A stretch of 64,000 nucleotides of DNA from Nemania diffusa (GCA_038501195.1 JBBPUQ010000006.1:3224001-3288000), one strand, 5' to 3'; counted from the stretch's first letter, positions 19,901 to 34,134 are shown. Made by a program: numbers and translations. Notes: a model not told the origin generated them from the sequence alone.

Positions 19901-22900
19901 CATGCTGGTACGAGACACACAGGCTGTCAATCTGCCGCACTACGCCAACCCAAAGTCGGCAAGTTTCTTTAACCGCTAAATCCTGGGGAAATGTTCGGCG
20001 CTTTACCTACCAGGGGTTGGATCGTCGTCAATCTCGGACTTCTTTAGTGCAGGGACTGTAGTTTAAACTTGAATATTGAAAGACTAGCGAAGTCGTATCG
20101 AGTATCGCATCACTTTAGGTACGCTGCTACACAGACACTAGACCATACTGTACAGCACTGTACATTAGCGCTTCAGGGCCTTAGATAATGGTTTGGGACT
20201 CTCGAAGCAAGAAATAGGGGTCGGTCGGTCGGCCTTATTTTTTGCTTTGCTGTTTCACCGCAAAATCCATTCTCCCACGTCAACCCAGCTATCTATTTGC
20301 TTGTATCTACACCACGTGCATAACCAAGTCTACCCAGGTGTACAGTACTGTGATTGTGATGGACGTGGAAATCACGCAACGCTAGATACTTAAGGTACCC
20401 GCCTTGCAAGTATGCTGCCGACCTTGCCTAGGTAGTATTATCTAGATATCTACAGTACATACCTAGGTAGTATAGCTATGTAGGTACCTACCTAATCTCC
20501 ATCCTCGGAACAGTCATCAAAATGCAGCGCCAGAGAATGGTCCCCCAATGTTGCCTACATGATGCAGGTGACGGCCTCACTCCCCTTGTTCTGCATTGAC
20601 ACTCCCGAGGCCGTTCTCAGAGCTGCTCTTATTAGGGGACAATCGTGTATGTGGCCCCCGCTTCCCCCCTCGACACATCCAACCTCTTCAATATTAAGGT
20701 CATGGGATGTTCATGGTCAAGGTGTGCGAGGTGTAGCAATAGGTAGGCTTGTGGATCAAGTTCACTTATCTCCATCTTTAGCTTATCCGCTACTGCTCGT
20801 AACCAATAAGGCCTAGAAATCTGCCATCTTCGCATAGACTTGTAGGCGGGTTGGTACTTTTACCCTGACTCGATCACACACAGATCTCTTTGATTTCACA
20901 TGGGCACTAGAGAGGCGTAGTACTCAAGTCGACTGCAGAGCGGTCCACAAGGCGCGTTTCGTTTCGCGACACCCCAGCCAGTCTGAGGCAGAATTAAGGT
21001 CATTACTGCATGATATCCTTCCCATACCCTGCACCACTATCATAGTGGCGGCTATTCAAAGGCACGACAAAAGAACACAGTCTTCGATCGGTGAGTAATA
21101 ACAGAACTAAGTAAGTATGTATGCATCCATGTGATTAGGAAGGGTCCGTATGTTAGTGTAATCAGGGCCATGGAATAGCAAACTTCGAAGATATCAGGTT
21201 CATTTCCTAAATGGCCTCTAAGATTTTAGAGGAGAAAAATGCCTGTATTTAAAACACAAGTTATTACTCTGTAGTACTTCGGCGATAGGCATTGAATTTG
21301 GTGTTCCTTTAGGTTGGTTGTTAACAGAGAATTCTGAGAACAAGTCCCAATCTGGATACACTCCCAAAGAGTCAACCTGCTTCGATATGATTGGTCAAGG
21401 CAAATATCTCATAGTGCTTCCGCTCCCTGCCAGTTCCCCCATGTCTTCATGCCGCTCTGGTGGGTCTAGTGGAGCAAGTACCATATATACTGTGCGGGGT
21501 AAGATTACTGTGACAAAGCACGAATTCGCCTACCTTGGCACAGTATAGGACTGCACATATGCGGTGATAAATGACGCTTTGGCCAGCTGGCATCCTCTCC
21601 CAATTCAACATCGATGACCAGAGCATCGGTAATGCGGAATATGGCCGAGGCTGCGTCTAGGTATCTATATCCCGCCTACTACGGTCACATGAGAGCCTGC
21701 CTACCTACCTACAACACACGCTGTGTCTACGATGGACTTCGCATTGTTTACCTGTTTTGCTTCGCTCATAAGGAATAAAAAGCCAAGCCTTAAGTATCAG
21801 TCAGCGCTAGCAAACTCATCCTACCCTGCCGCCTAGGTATTTCATTCCAAATCCGCAATCGGACGTTTTTCCATCGGTACCTACGACCCAGTCTACAGTA
21901 CACTAGAGGTTAGTGGCCAGTACCCTATTATAAATTGTACACTGTATTGTTTTCACATGGCGCCGTAGAACCATAGCGACTTCTCGGCATCCCGTGTTCG
22001 AGCACTTCCAGTTTACCTACCTACCTAGGTACGCATACGTATATGTACATCTAGTAGGTATACTGACAGTTCCGTAACTACCTAGACCTGTCTTTCTCTG
22101 TGGACCAGAGCATCGGGATTCTACAGCACTGTAATGAGTATAGGGTACCTATGTATGCTTCACGCTTTCGCCTGATAAGTAGTATGTAAATGCACCACCT
22201 CTCCATTTGATTTGTCTCAGCGAAGACTAAGTATAGTACGGTGTACAGCATATGAAGTAGAATTTACTGTAGATGTTATCTTAGACTACTAGGTACCTTA
22301 TGTAGGTTATGGCACAATAATCACCGTGCGAATGATGATGTTTATCTTTAGCGGTTCGAGCCTGCTGGCTCTATTCAATGATCTACGATTCTACGTCTTT
22401 GTAGAGCTATAAGGCGTAAACCTCATCTACTTATGCTTGTGAAGTAGTAGCCATTGAGTGCTGTACAGTAGAACATCCTATAATCACGTTATGATCTTGT
22501 ATAAATCATGCACATGTTGTCATGCCAAGATTAAAACAGCATCGAGATAAACTCGAAAGTGGGCAGTAAATATAATAATCTTTTTTATAAGTGAATTTAT
22601 TCAGGAAAATACTCGATGTTAGTATTATTTTTCTGTAGATATATATATCTAACCTAAAGAAGTAAGTACTATACTCACTCTACGACCTACAGGCAGCTCC
22701 TTTAACTTTAACTAAGCATAGGAGCTTTCTTTGCTAAATATTAGCATCTGGTATGCTTCAAGTGTATAAATATAACGGTTGACATAAATATATGGCATAT
22801 TTCTCATCTAATTACAGAGTTTCTATCTAGTACCTACCAACCTGTAGAATCCCCCTCAGCCTTGCACCTTCAAGTTACATAGTTCACTGATGGTGATGAG

Positions 22901-24200
22901 GATAATGGGCTTCGGCAGCTGGCTGGCAGTAGCGAATGCTACAGTGTACACAGTATATAGGTGTTTCTACGAGATTTGTCAGGGCAGTTCAAATTCTTAA
23001 GTAAGAATGTAGAATTGAATTCAGACAATGTGTCTTGCCTTGATTGGGTTCCTAATAGTTCCCATCTGTAACCTAATTGGATAGAGAGCCAGTTCTTCGG
23101 AGTGGGCGCCTGCCACAACCATATTAGAGAGTTCTGTGTCTCGTCAGCTTCGCTTGCCTGGTGCGTGCAGTTAGGCAGCTACATACGTAGATACTCACAG
23201 ATTATGTATAACCAGCAAGATAGCGCGCAACATTAGATAATATACAGTATGTACTCTGTACCAACCCGAATAGTTATGTAAGTACTCTTCGGTTTGTAGA
23301 AGGACCCGAGCTACACTACCTAGATGCCTCCCTTGTTATTCCTTCACCTCTCGAGCAATGGATATGGTCAGTATGGGCCAGTAATGCATGGGTAGGATTG
23401 CCGAGTTAGAGTGAGGAATGCACACGCACAGTGTTCAAGAATGGAGACCAGAATCAAGCCGAGGGTCCCAATTGTCAATCTTGTTCTGTGCACTACCCTG
23501 GTTCAGTAGAGTAGTATCGCTAGTAGTTAGTATATGCAGTAGTTGATGCAGCTACTAAACGGGACCGCTTATTGGTTCGAGTTGATGGCTTGTGGTGTTC
23601 TTTCCGTGCACAACTGGACTGGGTGACGAGGTGGAGCTCACAGTCCGATTATACTGTACCCACAGCCTAGTGTGTTTGATCGTTCCTTCGTCTTGCCACC
23701 TCTTCTTGCGAAGGTCTGCACTGTACCAGTAAGGCTTGTACCCTGACACAGTGCAGGACACGGTAAGCAAGTAGCCTCCATTTCTATGCATCCACCCACC
23801 CTCTACATACATACACTAGCATCCACTGTCACCCCCGCCCGCAGCTTCCTGTCTTTACAGTACAGGTATCTGGCAACCTTGGAAGCTTGATGTGTGTCAC
23901 AGAGAAAAGGCCAAAAAGCCCGTGTGCTACCTTAATTACCACCTCGCTATCCTCTTTTCAATCATCCCGCATTCACCTTTCCTGATCAATCACCCAAACC
24001 CAAAACCGATAAGAAAAAGGAAAGGCTCGACATCTGACACCCGACCAGACTTCTGGGCTTTTCCTGTACAGGGGAAAGTGTCGTTCAATAAAGCTATATC
24101 CAAGCTACAGTCAAGGGCCCCTACGTTCCACGTTGGGTAAAGAATACAGTACCTACCTACTTACCCATCTATCTTGAGCCCTTCTTTTTCTCCAGACCTT
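16963..24200. other. Seven-kilobase gene-free region
   Basis: The pls1 promoter side (16963-17500) is followed by DNA with many taggtac/gtacctac and tactgtacagta palindromes. Several frames of 60-117 codons occur (for example 18606-18959 and 19640-19972), but none shows a domain, a signal peptide or a plausible splice partner. I see no gene and no transposon ends. Confidence 0.5.
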
Positions 24201-25191
24201 TTTGAGGCTATCCAAGTAACCCAAGCCGCCCTCCAAGGTATACACGCGCCCATTACGGATAGGAAAAGGTGAGCAAACAACAAGTTGGTTCATTCAATTG
24301 CATCGTGTTGTGTTGTGCTCTGTCGCATCGCATCGCATCGCATCGGGATCGGTGGTTGGTCGTTCGTTCGTTCGTTTCCTCTTTTCCACCTATCGCCCTT
24401 TAGGACAAGGTCAGCCAGCCGCCAAACCCTCCAGAGCTGCTCCAACCCATCCTGCCCTACCTACCCGACTAGGAACCTACCATACAAGGCAAACACCTCC
24501 CCCAATAGACCTATTATCTTCACCCGTCATTTCCAACAGCAAAGTAAGTACCTACCTACCTATGCCACGATCTATTATTACCACGACCGCCTATTGTTCT
24601 TATTCTCGTTATTCCGGTCCATTCCCTTCCTATCCCACTCACTCAATTCGATCTCCTACTCCACAACCCAGGGCCATGCATTACACCCAGGTACTATCTG
24701 TACCTATCTGCGTACCTACTCACCCACCTAACCCTTTCTCTCAACCCGGTAACCCACCCGCCCACTCCACTATCTAAGTACATACAATACCTACACCACC
24801 TGCCTACAACTACAATCAGTGCGTCTAACAAAACTGGACCATACAGCGCACTATCCCGCAACACGCACAGGGCCACCTCTTCCCCCAAGTCTCAAGGATC
24901 CAAAGCCTGCCTTGGTAATCACACCCAAACAAAGGAACAGTGCCAACAGTCAAGGGTTTGGGAAATTCTTCGGCACTCGCTTCCAGTCTTATTCCGCCTG
25001 GTACCGCACACCAGACTCGATACAGCAGGCGCCCCCAGACCAGGTTTCTGCGACAAGATTCCAGCCTACGACAACAGAGCCTCTCCGCTCAACGCCAGAT
25101 CCAGTATAGGCCATCGGCACCACGACCAAAACAGTATCTCCACCATTTTTTGCCTGTTTCGTTCGTGATACCATCCAGCACCAATCCCACA
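24201..25191 (+). promoter_or_regulatory. Pyrimidine-rich promoter and long leader of mcm1
   Basis: A C-rich, G-poor stretch runs up to the mcm1 start. It includes a CATCG pentanucleotide repeat (about 24323-24345), a GTTC tetranucleotide run (about 24360-24376) and several ATGs upstream of the true start. Overlapping frames of 148 and 159 codons at 24285-24777 are low in complexity (Ser/Thr/Pro) and probably reflect the skewed composition. The many upstream ATGs would fit translational control, which is inference. Confidence 0.5.
24323..24376 (+). repeat. CATCG and GTTC microsatellites
   Basis: Tandem gcatc units followed about 15 bp later by tandem gttc units, in the putative mcm1 leader. 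Confidence 0.8.
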
Positions 25192-26047
25192 ATGGCCGAC
25201 ATCACAGACCAGCACGACCAGACCACTCCCCAGGAGCTCGACGACGGCCACGTTGGCAATGGCAGCGCTGCTGCCCCCGAAAACCGTGGCGTTAAGCGCC
25301 CGCGCAATAGCATTGCTGATGATGACGACGACGACGACGAGAAAGGCGGGCGCGAGCGGCGCAAGATTGAGATCAAGTTTATTAGTGATAAATCGCGTCG
25401 CCACATCACTTTTTCCAAGCGCAAAGCTGGCATCATGAAGAAAGTATGTCGCCTACCTTTTCTCAACACCCTCCTGCTGCATGGCGTCCACGTCGGACGC
25501 GTTTTTCCTCGTGATGCTCCCGTCTAGCATCATCGCCAAACAATCGCTAACATTTGTGGGATATAGGCATATGAACTTTCCGTACTTACTGGCACTCAAG
25601 TACTACTTCTTGTCGTCTCAGAAACTGGTCTTGTATATACCTTCACCACACCAAAGCTCCAGCCGCTGGTCACGAAGGCAGAAGGAAAGAATTTGATCCA
25701 GGTTAGCACACCTTTGCGTCACGACAAAGCATCGCATCCTGCAAGAACTAACGTAACTGCTGCAGGCTTGTTTAAATGCACCAGAGCCAAACCCTGGCAA
25801 CGAGAACGGCGTTGACGATGCGAATCAAGTCGAATCACCCGAAGAGCCGCCCAACTCACACCTACCACCGCAGACCAGTAGACCTGGGATGCCACAGAAC
25901 CCACACATGCCAGCTAGCTACATGCCGAACGTCCCCATGGATCCTCAGGCCATGGCGTACCAAGGCTACGTACAGCGCAGTGCCCCTCCTCCATACGGCA
26001 TGCCACCACAGTCCGGCATGCCACAACACTCTGCTCACCAGTCCTAA
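25192..26047 (+). CDS. mcm1: Mcm1 MADS-box (SRF-type) transcription factor, 222 aa
   Basis: Three exons: 25192-25443, 25567-25701 and 25766-26047. Introns are 123 and 64 nt, GT...AG, and the joined frame is continuous. After an acidic N-terminal region with a seven-Asp run, the MADS box occupies about residues 54-110 (RRKIEIKFISDKSRRHITFS, then KRKAGIMKKAYELSVLTGTQ). The SRF-type extension follows (VYTFTTPKLQPLVTKAEGKN). The C-terminal third is rich in Pro, Gln and Met, and is probably disordered and regulatory. The first intron falls inside the MADS box after KK, so no single frame shows the complete domain. Mcm1 binds CC(A/T)6GG-type sites as a dimer and works with partner factors such as mating-type alpha-box proteins; in filamentous ascomycetes it affects mating, development and virulence. 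Length is close to known fungal Mcm1 proteins (about 220-230 aa). Confidence 0.95.
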
Positions 26048-29000
26048 TCGTCGCCCACTCGGTGACTTCTGCCTTGCGCTGATACCCCAAACATAATGCA
26101 TTGATGAAGCTCTCTTTCTACTCAGGCATTCTTCATCCAAACTATAATTGTGAGGTTACGGTGGACCGGCGTCGTGTGGTCATCGTAACTTCTCTGCAAT
26201 GTGAATTTAGTTTTCTCATCCGATTTCCAATCTCATCTTTTCATACTTTGTTTTTGTTCTTGAATTTTGCTCCGTTCCGTGGCCCGACTCGAGTTGTCCC
26301 TGCAACGATCACTGGGTGTCATTGTCTTCTAGTAACCCTCTATCGCCTAACCAGGGCCCAGCAATGACCAAATTCGACGAAAATCAATATCGATTCATCC
26401 CGGCTCATGCCCCCGTACTTGCCACAGGTCTTACTACCATGACTTCTTTCCTCGTTTCGTAATAAGAGTCATTGTGGCAGTTATTCTCGTCGACTTGCGA
26501 TCCCAAAATTCTATCACGCAGGAAGGGGCATGATCGTCAAGATATATCATAGCGAGTTATAGTCTCAGTACTAGTGATCAGTCATGTCGCCAGTCTTCAC
26601 CTCCTACCTATCATTTCCGTGTCACGCCTATCTCTTCTAATCAACCTTGTTGTTATACGGGTTCATCCGAGATAAATCTCGGTCTACATAAGGGCCCGGA
26701 AGAGCCTAGTATTCCCGTTGAGATAGATGCCTATAATAGCAGGCATCGGACACGGTCTCCGGGAATGTACGCACCTATTACGAAACACTCGATATTCGGT
26801 ATTGAGTTCGCCAACGTTTCAAACCATTCCTCTCAACACGTCCAATTCGGCTAGATGCGTGCACTGAAAGCTACACCATCAGAGAACCGGTGTTTCTCCT
26901 AAAAACCGGAAAGTATGTGTTACCATCAATGGCTATGAGCGGCGACAGGTGTAACCCTTCAGCTGCGTGGATCAGAATGAGCATGCGGCACGATGAAGAG
27001 TTCACGAGTTTTTACGACATCGACGGATCGAAATGACCACTAACCCCATTACACTTCATCTCACCTCCTAGCCTTGTCTATATAAATGTCTCTCCCCGGA
27101 AACAAAGTCGACTCCGATGTTCTCGCCTTTTATTGCCAAGTCGTGTTCAGCCGCGGTCTTTTGGACTTCGACGATCTCGAAATAGTCTACTACTCGAGGC
27201 TGTGATGCTACGGGTGGCTCACATCTTGGGACGAGTAGGCTCGGGCAGCTCCGAGTCTAATTGCGCATCGCACTAGTCTATAGATCGCTACCCGTGATTA
27301 ATCGACCCTATGTGCTTCGGGTTCCACCCTATTAACCCCTAAATATTCAGCCGACTAGCGAAATCTAGTCCATAGAGCTTGGAACATGCGATCCGATTGT
27401 ACGTGTGACGAGGAACCCCTCAGCCCCCAGAGCGACACATAGGTGCCGGTGGGCATGGGGGCAGGTCATCCTAGAGTCAATTTGTATCATACCACCATCC
27501 TTCCATTAGACCACCACCAAGATCAAGTAGTAATTGAGCTTCATATCTGAGCAACAGTTTGTTTTTCGCCGTGCTTAGGAGTTGACAAAAATAATGGCAA
27601 ACGTGACTTATTAATGAAGTAATTTGGAACACCAAATCTTAACGATCGAAAATATTAGTACCTTCTACATATTAGTTGAATTAATATCTGTAGTCTTTAA
27701 GGAGAGATAGAAAGTGTTCTAGCGGGTATCAATTCTAACCGAGGTAGCCCATGATTAGGTAATGCGGCTATCGATTGGTAGCTTTCGGGCCTTATCCCAT
27801 AGGTGTGGACAGATATTGCCAACCTCTAATCAAGGTGCGGGAGATCATAGTTGCTCTAGGTAAATAGGCGTATAATTCAATAACGAAAATAATGAGAGAA
27901 AACAAAATAAAAAATAATCAAAGGACGTAGTTGTCCAAGCGTTAGGCTCGTAGATGAACCTGAGATGAGCGAGCTAGGGATGGATTAAGCCAGTAGGCAA
28001 GTATCAAATATGTCCTATAAGAGAAAACACATGTGAGGTCGAAATGGTACAGAAGGGAGCAGGGGAGAATAGAATAAATCAAGACCCAGCTACATACAAT
28101 GAGCAACTTATATTGCTAGTCCTCTGACCTAAAATTTAAGTTCTATATCCACTAATAAGGGAATAGCTTTCGGATGGATCGAGCATCAATTCTCTCGTGA
28201 TTTGCCGACTAGACACCCTTTAGAGCCTTCTTGTAACATATACTTATTGCGCGTTGTATGCGTCTCTAGTGATTAACATGACTGTTTATATTTGACTACA
28301 GTGCTAATAAAAAGAATGCCGAATAGCCACTCGGGAGTGTCAAGAGCAAGGACATGACATATTCTTTCTAATGTAGGGCTCCAATAGGCTATTTGCCGTC
28401 GAGGTTGGAGCATACGAAAAGAATGTCAAAGGCTTAGGGTATGTACCAATGAATCCGGGAGTCATAAATGACACCTTAGGGTCAGAGTTATGTCAAGTCC
28501 GAATGCTTCAGTTGATAGAACATAAAGCTGAAAAGGTGCTCAGATTATCCGAGATTGTCGTTCTTTTAAAGATGTCGTGATGAGCTTTCGCTAATAGTCC
28601 TTTGTATCGTATGTGTTTTCGCCTAGACTCCGTACCCGGCAACCTAGGCTCATTTTATAAAAGTATCATCAATACTAAAATAAATACTACTCCAGATCTC
28701 AGGTATGTTTATCGGAGCCGATGCCCCTCGTTCCGCCTATAACGAGCGCTGTCTCGCCCTTGAGTGAGAATAAGGCCTCCATTATAGTATTCGTAGTATT
28801 AGATGTCGTGTTCCTGTCGTAAGGCCTTTTTAATTCTCGATTAGTTGCTACTTAGGTATTCTAACTCAACTTGTAACAAGTAATTTAGCATGCCGAGATC
28901 TGAAGTTTGAATGCGATGCTCAAGTCCGCCCCACTGAAGTGTGCTGGGATATACCCCAACTTTTATCTGACACTCAGGTGACTGACTATACAGCGACACA

Positions 29001-30537
29001 TACCGGTTGGGGGGGGCTCCCTTTGCCCATCTAACGAAGGTTACCGTTTTGATTGAGGTCAGCGAGGATGACTAACTTCGATAAATCGATTTCCTATTGG
29101 AATCATATTTCCTCAATAAGAAACTTTATCCAGAAGCGTCCGAAAGAAGACGGAATCGAGCCTACGGAACTAAGCCTTGCTTATGCTCGATTGCCGCGTC
29201 CGAGTACTGCTAGTGTTTAGCCGTTCCTAAGGAGAACCCTTACGAAAACAGAGGCGTTGTTACGACGAAGAGATGCTGCGACTCTAGTTGAAATGCACAA
29301 TGAGATATATATGATGAGGTAGGTGATCTAATACTTCTGGGTACGTGAATGACGGGAACTACATACCTCCTTATGCTAGTCTAGACCTTGACGAAGGGGT
29401 CATAATTATACATATAAACTTCGGGTCTAAATGTGACATCATAGTCCCCTCCCTGTTTACCGGTTACCTATCTATACTGGTCGCAGTTTTTGGGTTGAAG
29501 AAGATCCTTTGCTGGATATTATATATTAGGGCAACGTGTATCGAAACGGCGTGGTTTTATTACGGTGAATGTGTTGAACTATGCTCACTTATATCGCTTC
29601 CCAGTTTGTATGTATCTCTACATTGAGGTTTGTTGTGAAGCATTAAAATACTGGTATACAGAGAGAAAAAAAATGGTATAGCTGGAATTCCGTTTCATCA
29701 TGTTGTACGGCTATTTTTGAAAGAACAATTTCATAACTGCATCATTGAGTGAAATCTAAGGTTTGTGAAGGTGATGTGAGACGAGAGTAGATGAGTGAGA
29801 GAGAGGTGAGAGGACGAGGCGGGGTAAGTTTGTTTTAACCCCACCAAATGAGAGGATTTGAGAAGGTTTATGCACGCTAATGAACCTAGATACCCTGACG
29901 TACCGGTACATGCACTCGCCCGGGAAACTACCTACCTACATAACTACCTCACTCTTATGCTACTTTTCACGGCTGATTTCCTGGAAGACCACCGAGTATG
30001 TATTTTGTAATAACTACGCAAACCGGGTCAAGATAACCAGTAGATGGCTTCGAGAAAACAAAGCAAGGCATTTGTGCACAAGTGTCCGCGCAAAAGATTG
30101 AGCAGTAAATACAGATGCTCGGCAGATTAGATGCTGATTAGTGTCTTGTTTGAAAATCATGATGGATATATAACCGTGCGCCCCTGCGGTTACGCGCGCT
30201 GCGTCATTCCGTCTCTCCCAAAACGCCGTGTAATGACCTACAGTATTTCATTAAGACCCGTTTCTCGTCATATCTGGCGCCGCCAGTATAGTAGCAGAGT
30301 TGGCCAGCTCATGGTGCTGTTCGTCTATTAACCTAATTCCCATCGTGCGCCACGTGATTGAATTCCATTGATCGAATGCCTGGGTTCCTCGTCTTGCTTC
30401 CACAACAAGCAGTATTGGTGACCAGCTACCTAGGTAGTCACGATTGGCGCTCCTATCTCTTCGTTGACGTATGCGTCCAATCAGGGAGGAATGTCGTTTC
30501 TCGTGTCGTAAAATCACAGTTGATCTCCCTACCGTGC
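26048..30537. other. TA-rich gene-free block, RIP-like
   Basis: The mcm1 3' end is followed by about 4 kb of strongly TA-rich DNA with stop codons in all frames. The 93-codon frame at 29345-29626 is random-looking. Nothing is identifiable. The composition suggests decayed repeats (inference). Confidence 0.5.
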
Positions 30538-31171
30538 TCAATGCTCGCCGGGTGCGCTGTAAAACCTGCCTACAAGCAGGGAGCCGAGGAATGTACCACC
30601 CAACACAGCTAAGAAATAGCCCACGTTCACCGTCATGACAGCTAGCATGCTACAGGGGTACAGTTAGAGTTACACGCTTTCTAGAATCATACGAGGCCGT
30701 ATACGGATGACAGGAGTGTGCTTACAGTAGATATCCAACACCGGTGATTACGGTATCAAAGGCAGCACGCAGGGGATCCACGGTCAGTCTGAAGGGGCGG
30801 TAGATCTGCCGTGTGCGCTGGACAACAAAAACGTCCTCTTCGACTCCGTTCTCGGTAAGGGTCATTCGTTTAGAGAGGTCGTCGCGGGAGAGCTGTTCTG
30901 ATACCGGTAGCTTGCCCTGCACGACAACGTAGCGACGCTTCATCTCCGCGTCCAGCCAGCGCGCTTCGGCCATCGCTTTACCGGCCAGTAGAAACCGGAA
31001 GAGGGCGCTCAGGAATATCAGAAATATAATGGTACCCGCGTAGGCACCCACCGTCGAGGGCGTCCAGGCCTCAGAGTAGAGGGCCGTCATCATATCATTA
31101 TTGAAGACGGACATGTGCATAGATGATGACGAGGACGAGCCCATGTCCATGTCGTCGTGGGTATGTGACAT
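30538..31171 (-). CDS. Ctr-type copper transporter, 185 aa
   Basis: Two exons: 31171-30726 and 30649-30538, joined across a 76-nt intron with gtaagc donor and tgtag acceptor. The N-terminus is rich in Met, His and Ser (MSHTHDDMDMGSSS, MHMSVF), as in copper-binding ends of Ctr proteins. TM1 is about residues 41-64. The second exon completes TM2 with the selectivity motif MLAVM (M150-xxx-M154) and TM3 with GxxxG (G167-G171). These two features define the family, which forms trimers that carry Cu(I) across the plasma or vacuolar membrane. Without the splice the protein would lose TM3 and the motif. The length suits fungal Ctr2/Ctr3-like proteins; which one cannot be decided from sequence. The start is the only ATG that gives the Met/His-rich end. 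No copper-response element was identified. Confidence 0.92.
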
Positions 31172-34134
31172 TTTGCCTAGATGTGTTCTTTTGGTATCGA
31201 AGATCCAATCTCGAGTTGCGTGCAGACTTGTTTATCCTGAACCAGATGATGGATACAGCCTCCACAACAAATAGACGATTGAGGGATCTTCGATATATGG
31301 TGCTCGATGCTCGATGCTCGTTTCAATTCAAGTATAGCAGCGACCGAAAGGTATGAATGGGTGGATTTATTTGGATAGGACGGTCGGTTGATCTCGGTAG
31401 TTAGATAGTGGCTTGAAATGGGGCGCAAGGCGATGTTTCTCTTAGATCGGATACCGAAATTACAAAGGAAGGTTCGATCGTTACCTACTAGGGGATATAG
31501 CAGTAACTAGAGTAAAATTCAAGAAGGAGCAGGAATTATCACGTACGCCTGACAGAAGTGAACCTGGGGAGATTAAATATCTAGAGACAAACCTGTTGAT
31601 GTTCTGTTTTCTTGCTCAAATGCGCTCATTATGTACCTAAGTAGTCTACAATTTAGGTCGGCACTGCTAGGTATCTCACAATAGGCGCTAGACCCGCTAA
31701 AATCTTAGCCAAGCCCGGTGTAGGTGGACCGGGACCCTATAAATGTGTCCTAATTTGGTAATTGCTAGTTACGGATAGGTTGCCAGATGCATCATCCCTC
31801 AAGTACCAGTACTTTCAGGAGCCATGGGCTACCATGCATCTTTATCTACCTAGGTAGGTATATATAAATTATGTATAAGATAGGTTAATACAGTCTTGTC
31901 CATCTTGGACATTCAAGAGCCACGAGAAAGCAAGCACCTAGCGGAATACCTTTTAAATAGTTCACTAGCTACCGAACATAGCTCGCTAGTGTCCTCCTAC
32001 TCATACATTTATGGAAGCGCAATAGGCCAGAGACTGTAAGAGACTAGTCCTCGTGTGCACACACTTGTTATACATATCTATCTCATGCTGCACTGAGAAA
32101 ATACCAGCAATGACTCTTTCAAAACATAGAACAAAAATCCCCGCCTTTGTGGTTAGCTTACTGATGGTGCAATGTGTGTTTACTTTTAGTTGAGATATTA
32201 TTTATTAACCCAGTTGTATTTTACTACTCAAGGCAATATACTAAGCAGATAATATAGTATTAGGTAAGCTCTGACTACGGTTTTTCTGGGTTTTTTGACA
32301 TTTGGGTTTATGTATTTCTTACATCCTTGATACTTTTTCACAGGTATGTATATATCCATGGATGTTAGGTAAGAGATACGACTAAGAGAGAGAAAAAGGA
32401 GCTCTGTTACATAGTTTCTCTCTTCCGTTTCACTATTAAGACAACTAGTGCACTAGCTTTTGTTCAATATTTCCCCCTTTTCATGTTAGTTTAATAATAT
32501 ACATATAGGTTGTTAAAATAATTATGTATACATGACCGCTTTAATATAAAATATAATCTCAAAAGAATACGTGGCTGTAACCTTCCTTTTCAAAGTTTCT
32601 ATAACCGCATAGGAGCTGCTCTATATTTAACGACAGAGAAGACTAAGATGGTGTTATTCACACTGGACAGCTACAGCGACTTCAAATCTGTCGCTGGAAT
32701 ATTGTATTCACCTTTTTATATATACTGGGAGATTAATATAGAATTCCCTGCACCTGCCACTCCACCCCCTGAGACTCTTTTTATCTTTTGCCGCAAATTG
32801 CAGCTGTCGACTCCAGTTTCTTTAAATCGCATCCATCAACTTTCCGTCGTATCCCACCAAATTATATCCAGAGGGTCATAGTCAGGCATTCTAAACCCCT
32901 AGTTAGAAGCTCAAAGGTAAGGTGGTACTTTGGATATACCTATTCAAGAGCTGGGAGTTAATTATAAGTACTTTGGCAGAAATTATCCAAAGGAGTACCA
33001 CGGCACTAAACCTCTAGGAAGTTAGAACTACAGCATGGGCATTAGCCCGGCCTATATTATAAGCCAGCATTGTAGATCCTGCTAGTAAATCACAATAAGT
33101 CATTTCTAGTATCACCGGCAATCTAAGCTGTGGCAGGAGGTTAGGTGCGTATAAAGTATAAATAGGAGAATAGAAGCATCCCATCCACAATGATACTACT
33201 ACCTCAACTCTTCAAGATATCTATGAATCAAATGAAAGAGAGTGAAGTTTTAACTTGCTTTAAGTCTTCGTTGGCCGTCTAATTTGCTGAAGATCTTCAT
33301 GATCTCAAAAAGTCGTCCTTTTGAAACTTGCACGTTCGTGTCGCTTATAAATTGAATGATTCAGCGCACTACACCAAGCATATTGCTCACCTGGAAGCCA
33401 AAAAATATGACTATTACCAGTATATAGGGTCGTATAGCTCGCTTGTTTTACAGCTCTCATCAACCAGCGTGGTGCTAGGTTGCACCTCAACACGTGGTAG
33501 CGTTGGAGCTCTGGAATCTAGGAGAACCTGTAGCATTTGGATACCTAGTTTGCATAGAGTTAACTCTCTGCGTTCCTTCTAAATATGGGTCGCCGTTACT
33601 GCCCTGAATCAACAGGTTTATAATTTTTGTAAAGAATATTATTGTTTCCGGTACCACATAAGTAGGCATACGTAGTAAACCTAGAAGATAAATTCTCTAA
33701 AACGTACTCACAACTACACCTAGGATAGCATATTTAATAACAAATGTAAAAGCCTCTAGCAGGTGAGCAATATTAGAAGTCGGTACCAATGGAGTGAGTT
33801 ATCTATTGTTAGATTACGGTAACTGATTCTCCCATTCATCAACTTTATAATCTATTGGCTCAAGTAGTTCAGTGGCTAACTCCGCACAATTGATTTCATT
33901 TTCGAAATTGAATTCCCTGCTAAACTAAAAGAGCAGTAAATACGCTACCTCATTCTACTCTTCCTCGATTATTTCATCGAATCCGTGAGCGACAGCATGC
34001 TCTAAGGGAAACTGAAAAAGGAATTCAATGAAACTAACCGGCGAACTCGATCGATATTTTGCAACTTCCTTATATCACCACAATAGCTAGTATCAGTATT
34101 GAACGGCTTAAGCATGGCCTATTTACTATAAAAG
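31172..34134. other. TA-rich gene-free block
   Basis: About 3 kb. The first few hundred bases are probably the promoter of the copper transporter gene. The rest is TA-rich, with stops in all frames, and no gene can be supported. Confidence 0.5.

Noticed and set aside
24285..24777. Two overlapping frames of 148 and 159 codons
   Set aside because: Low-complexity Ser/Thr/Pro sequence from a skewed, microsatellite-bearing leader, with no domain.
29345..29626. 93-codon frame with hydrophobic stretches
   Set aside because: TA-rich DNA readily yields Ile/Leu/Tyr-rich frames, and there is no other support.
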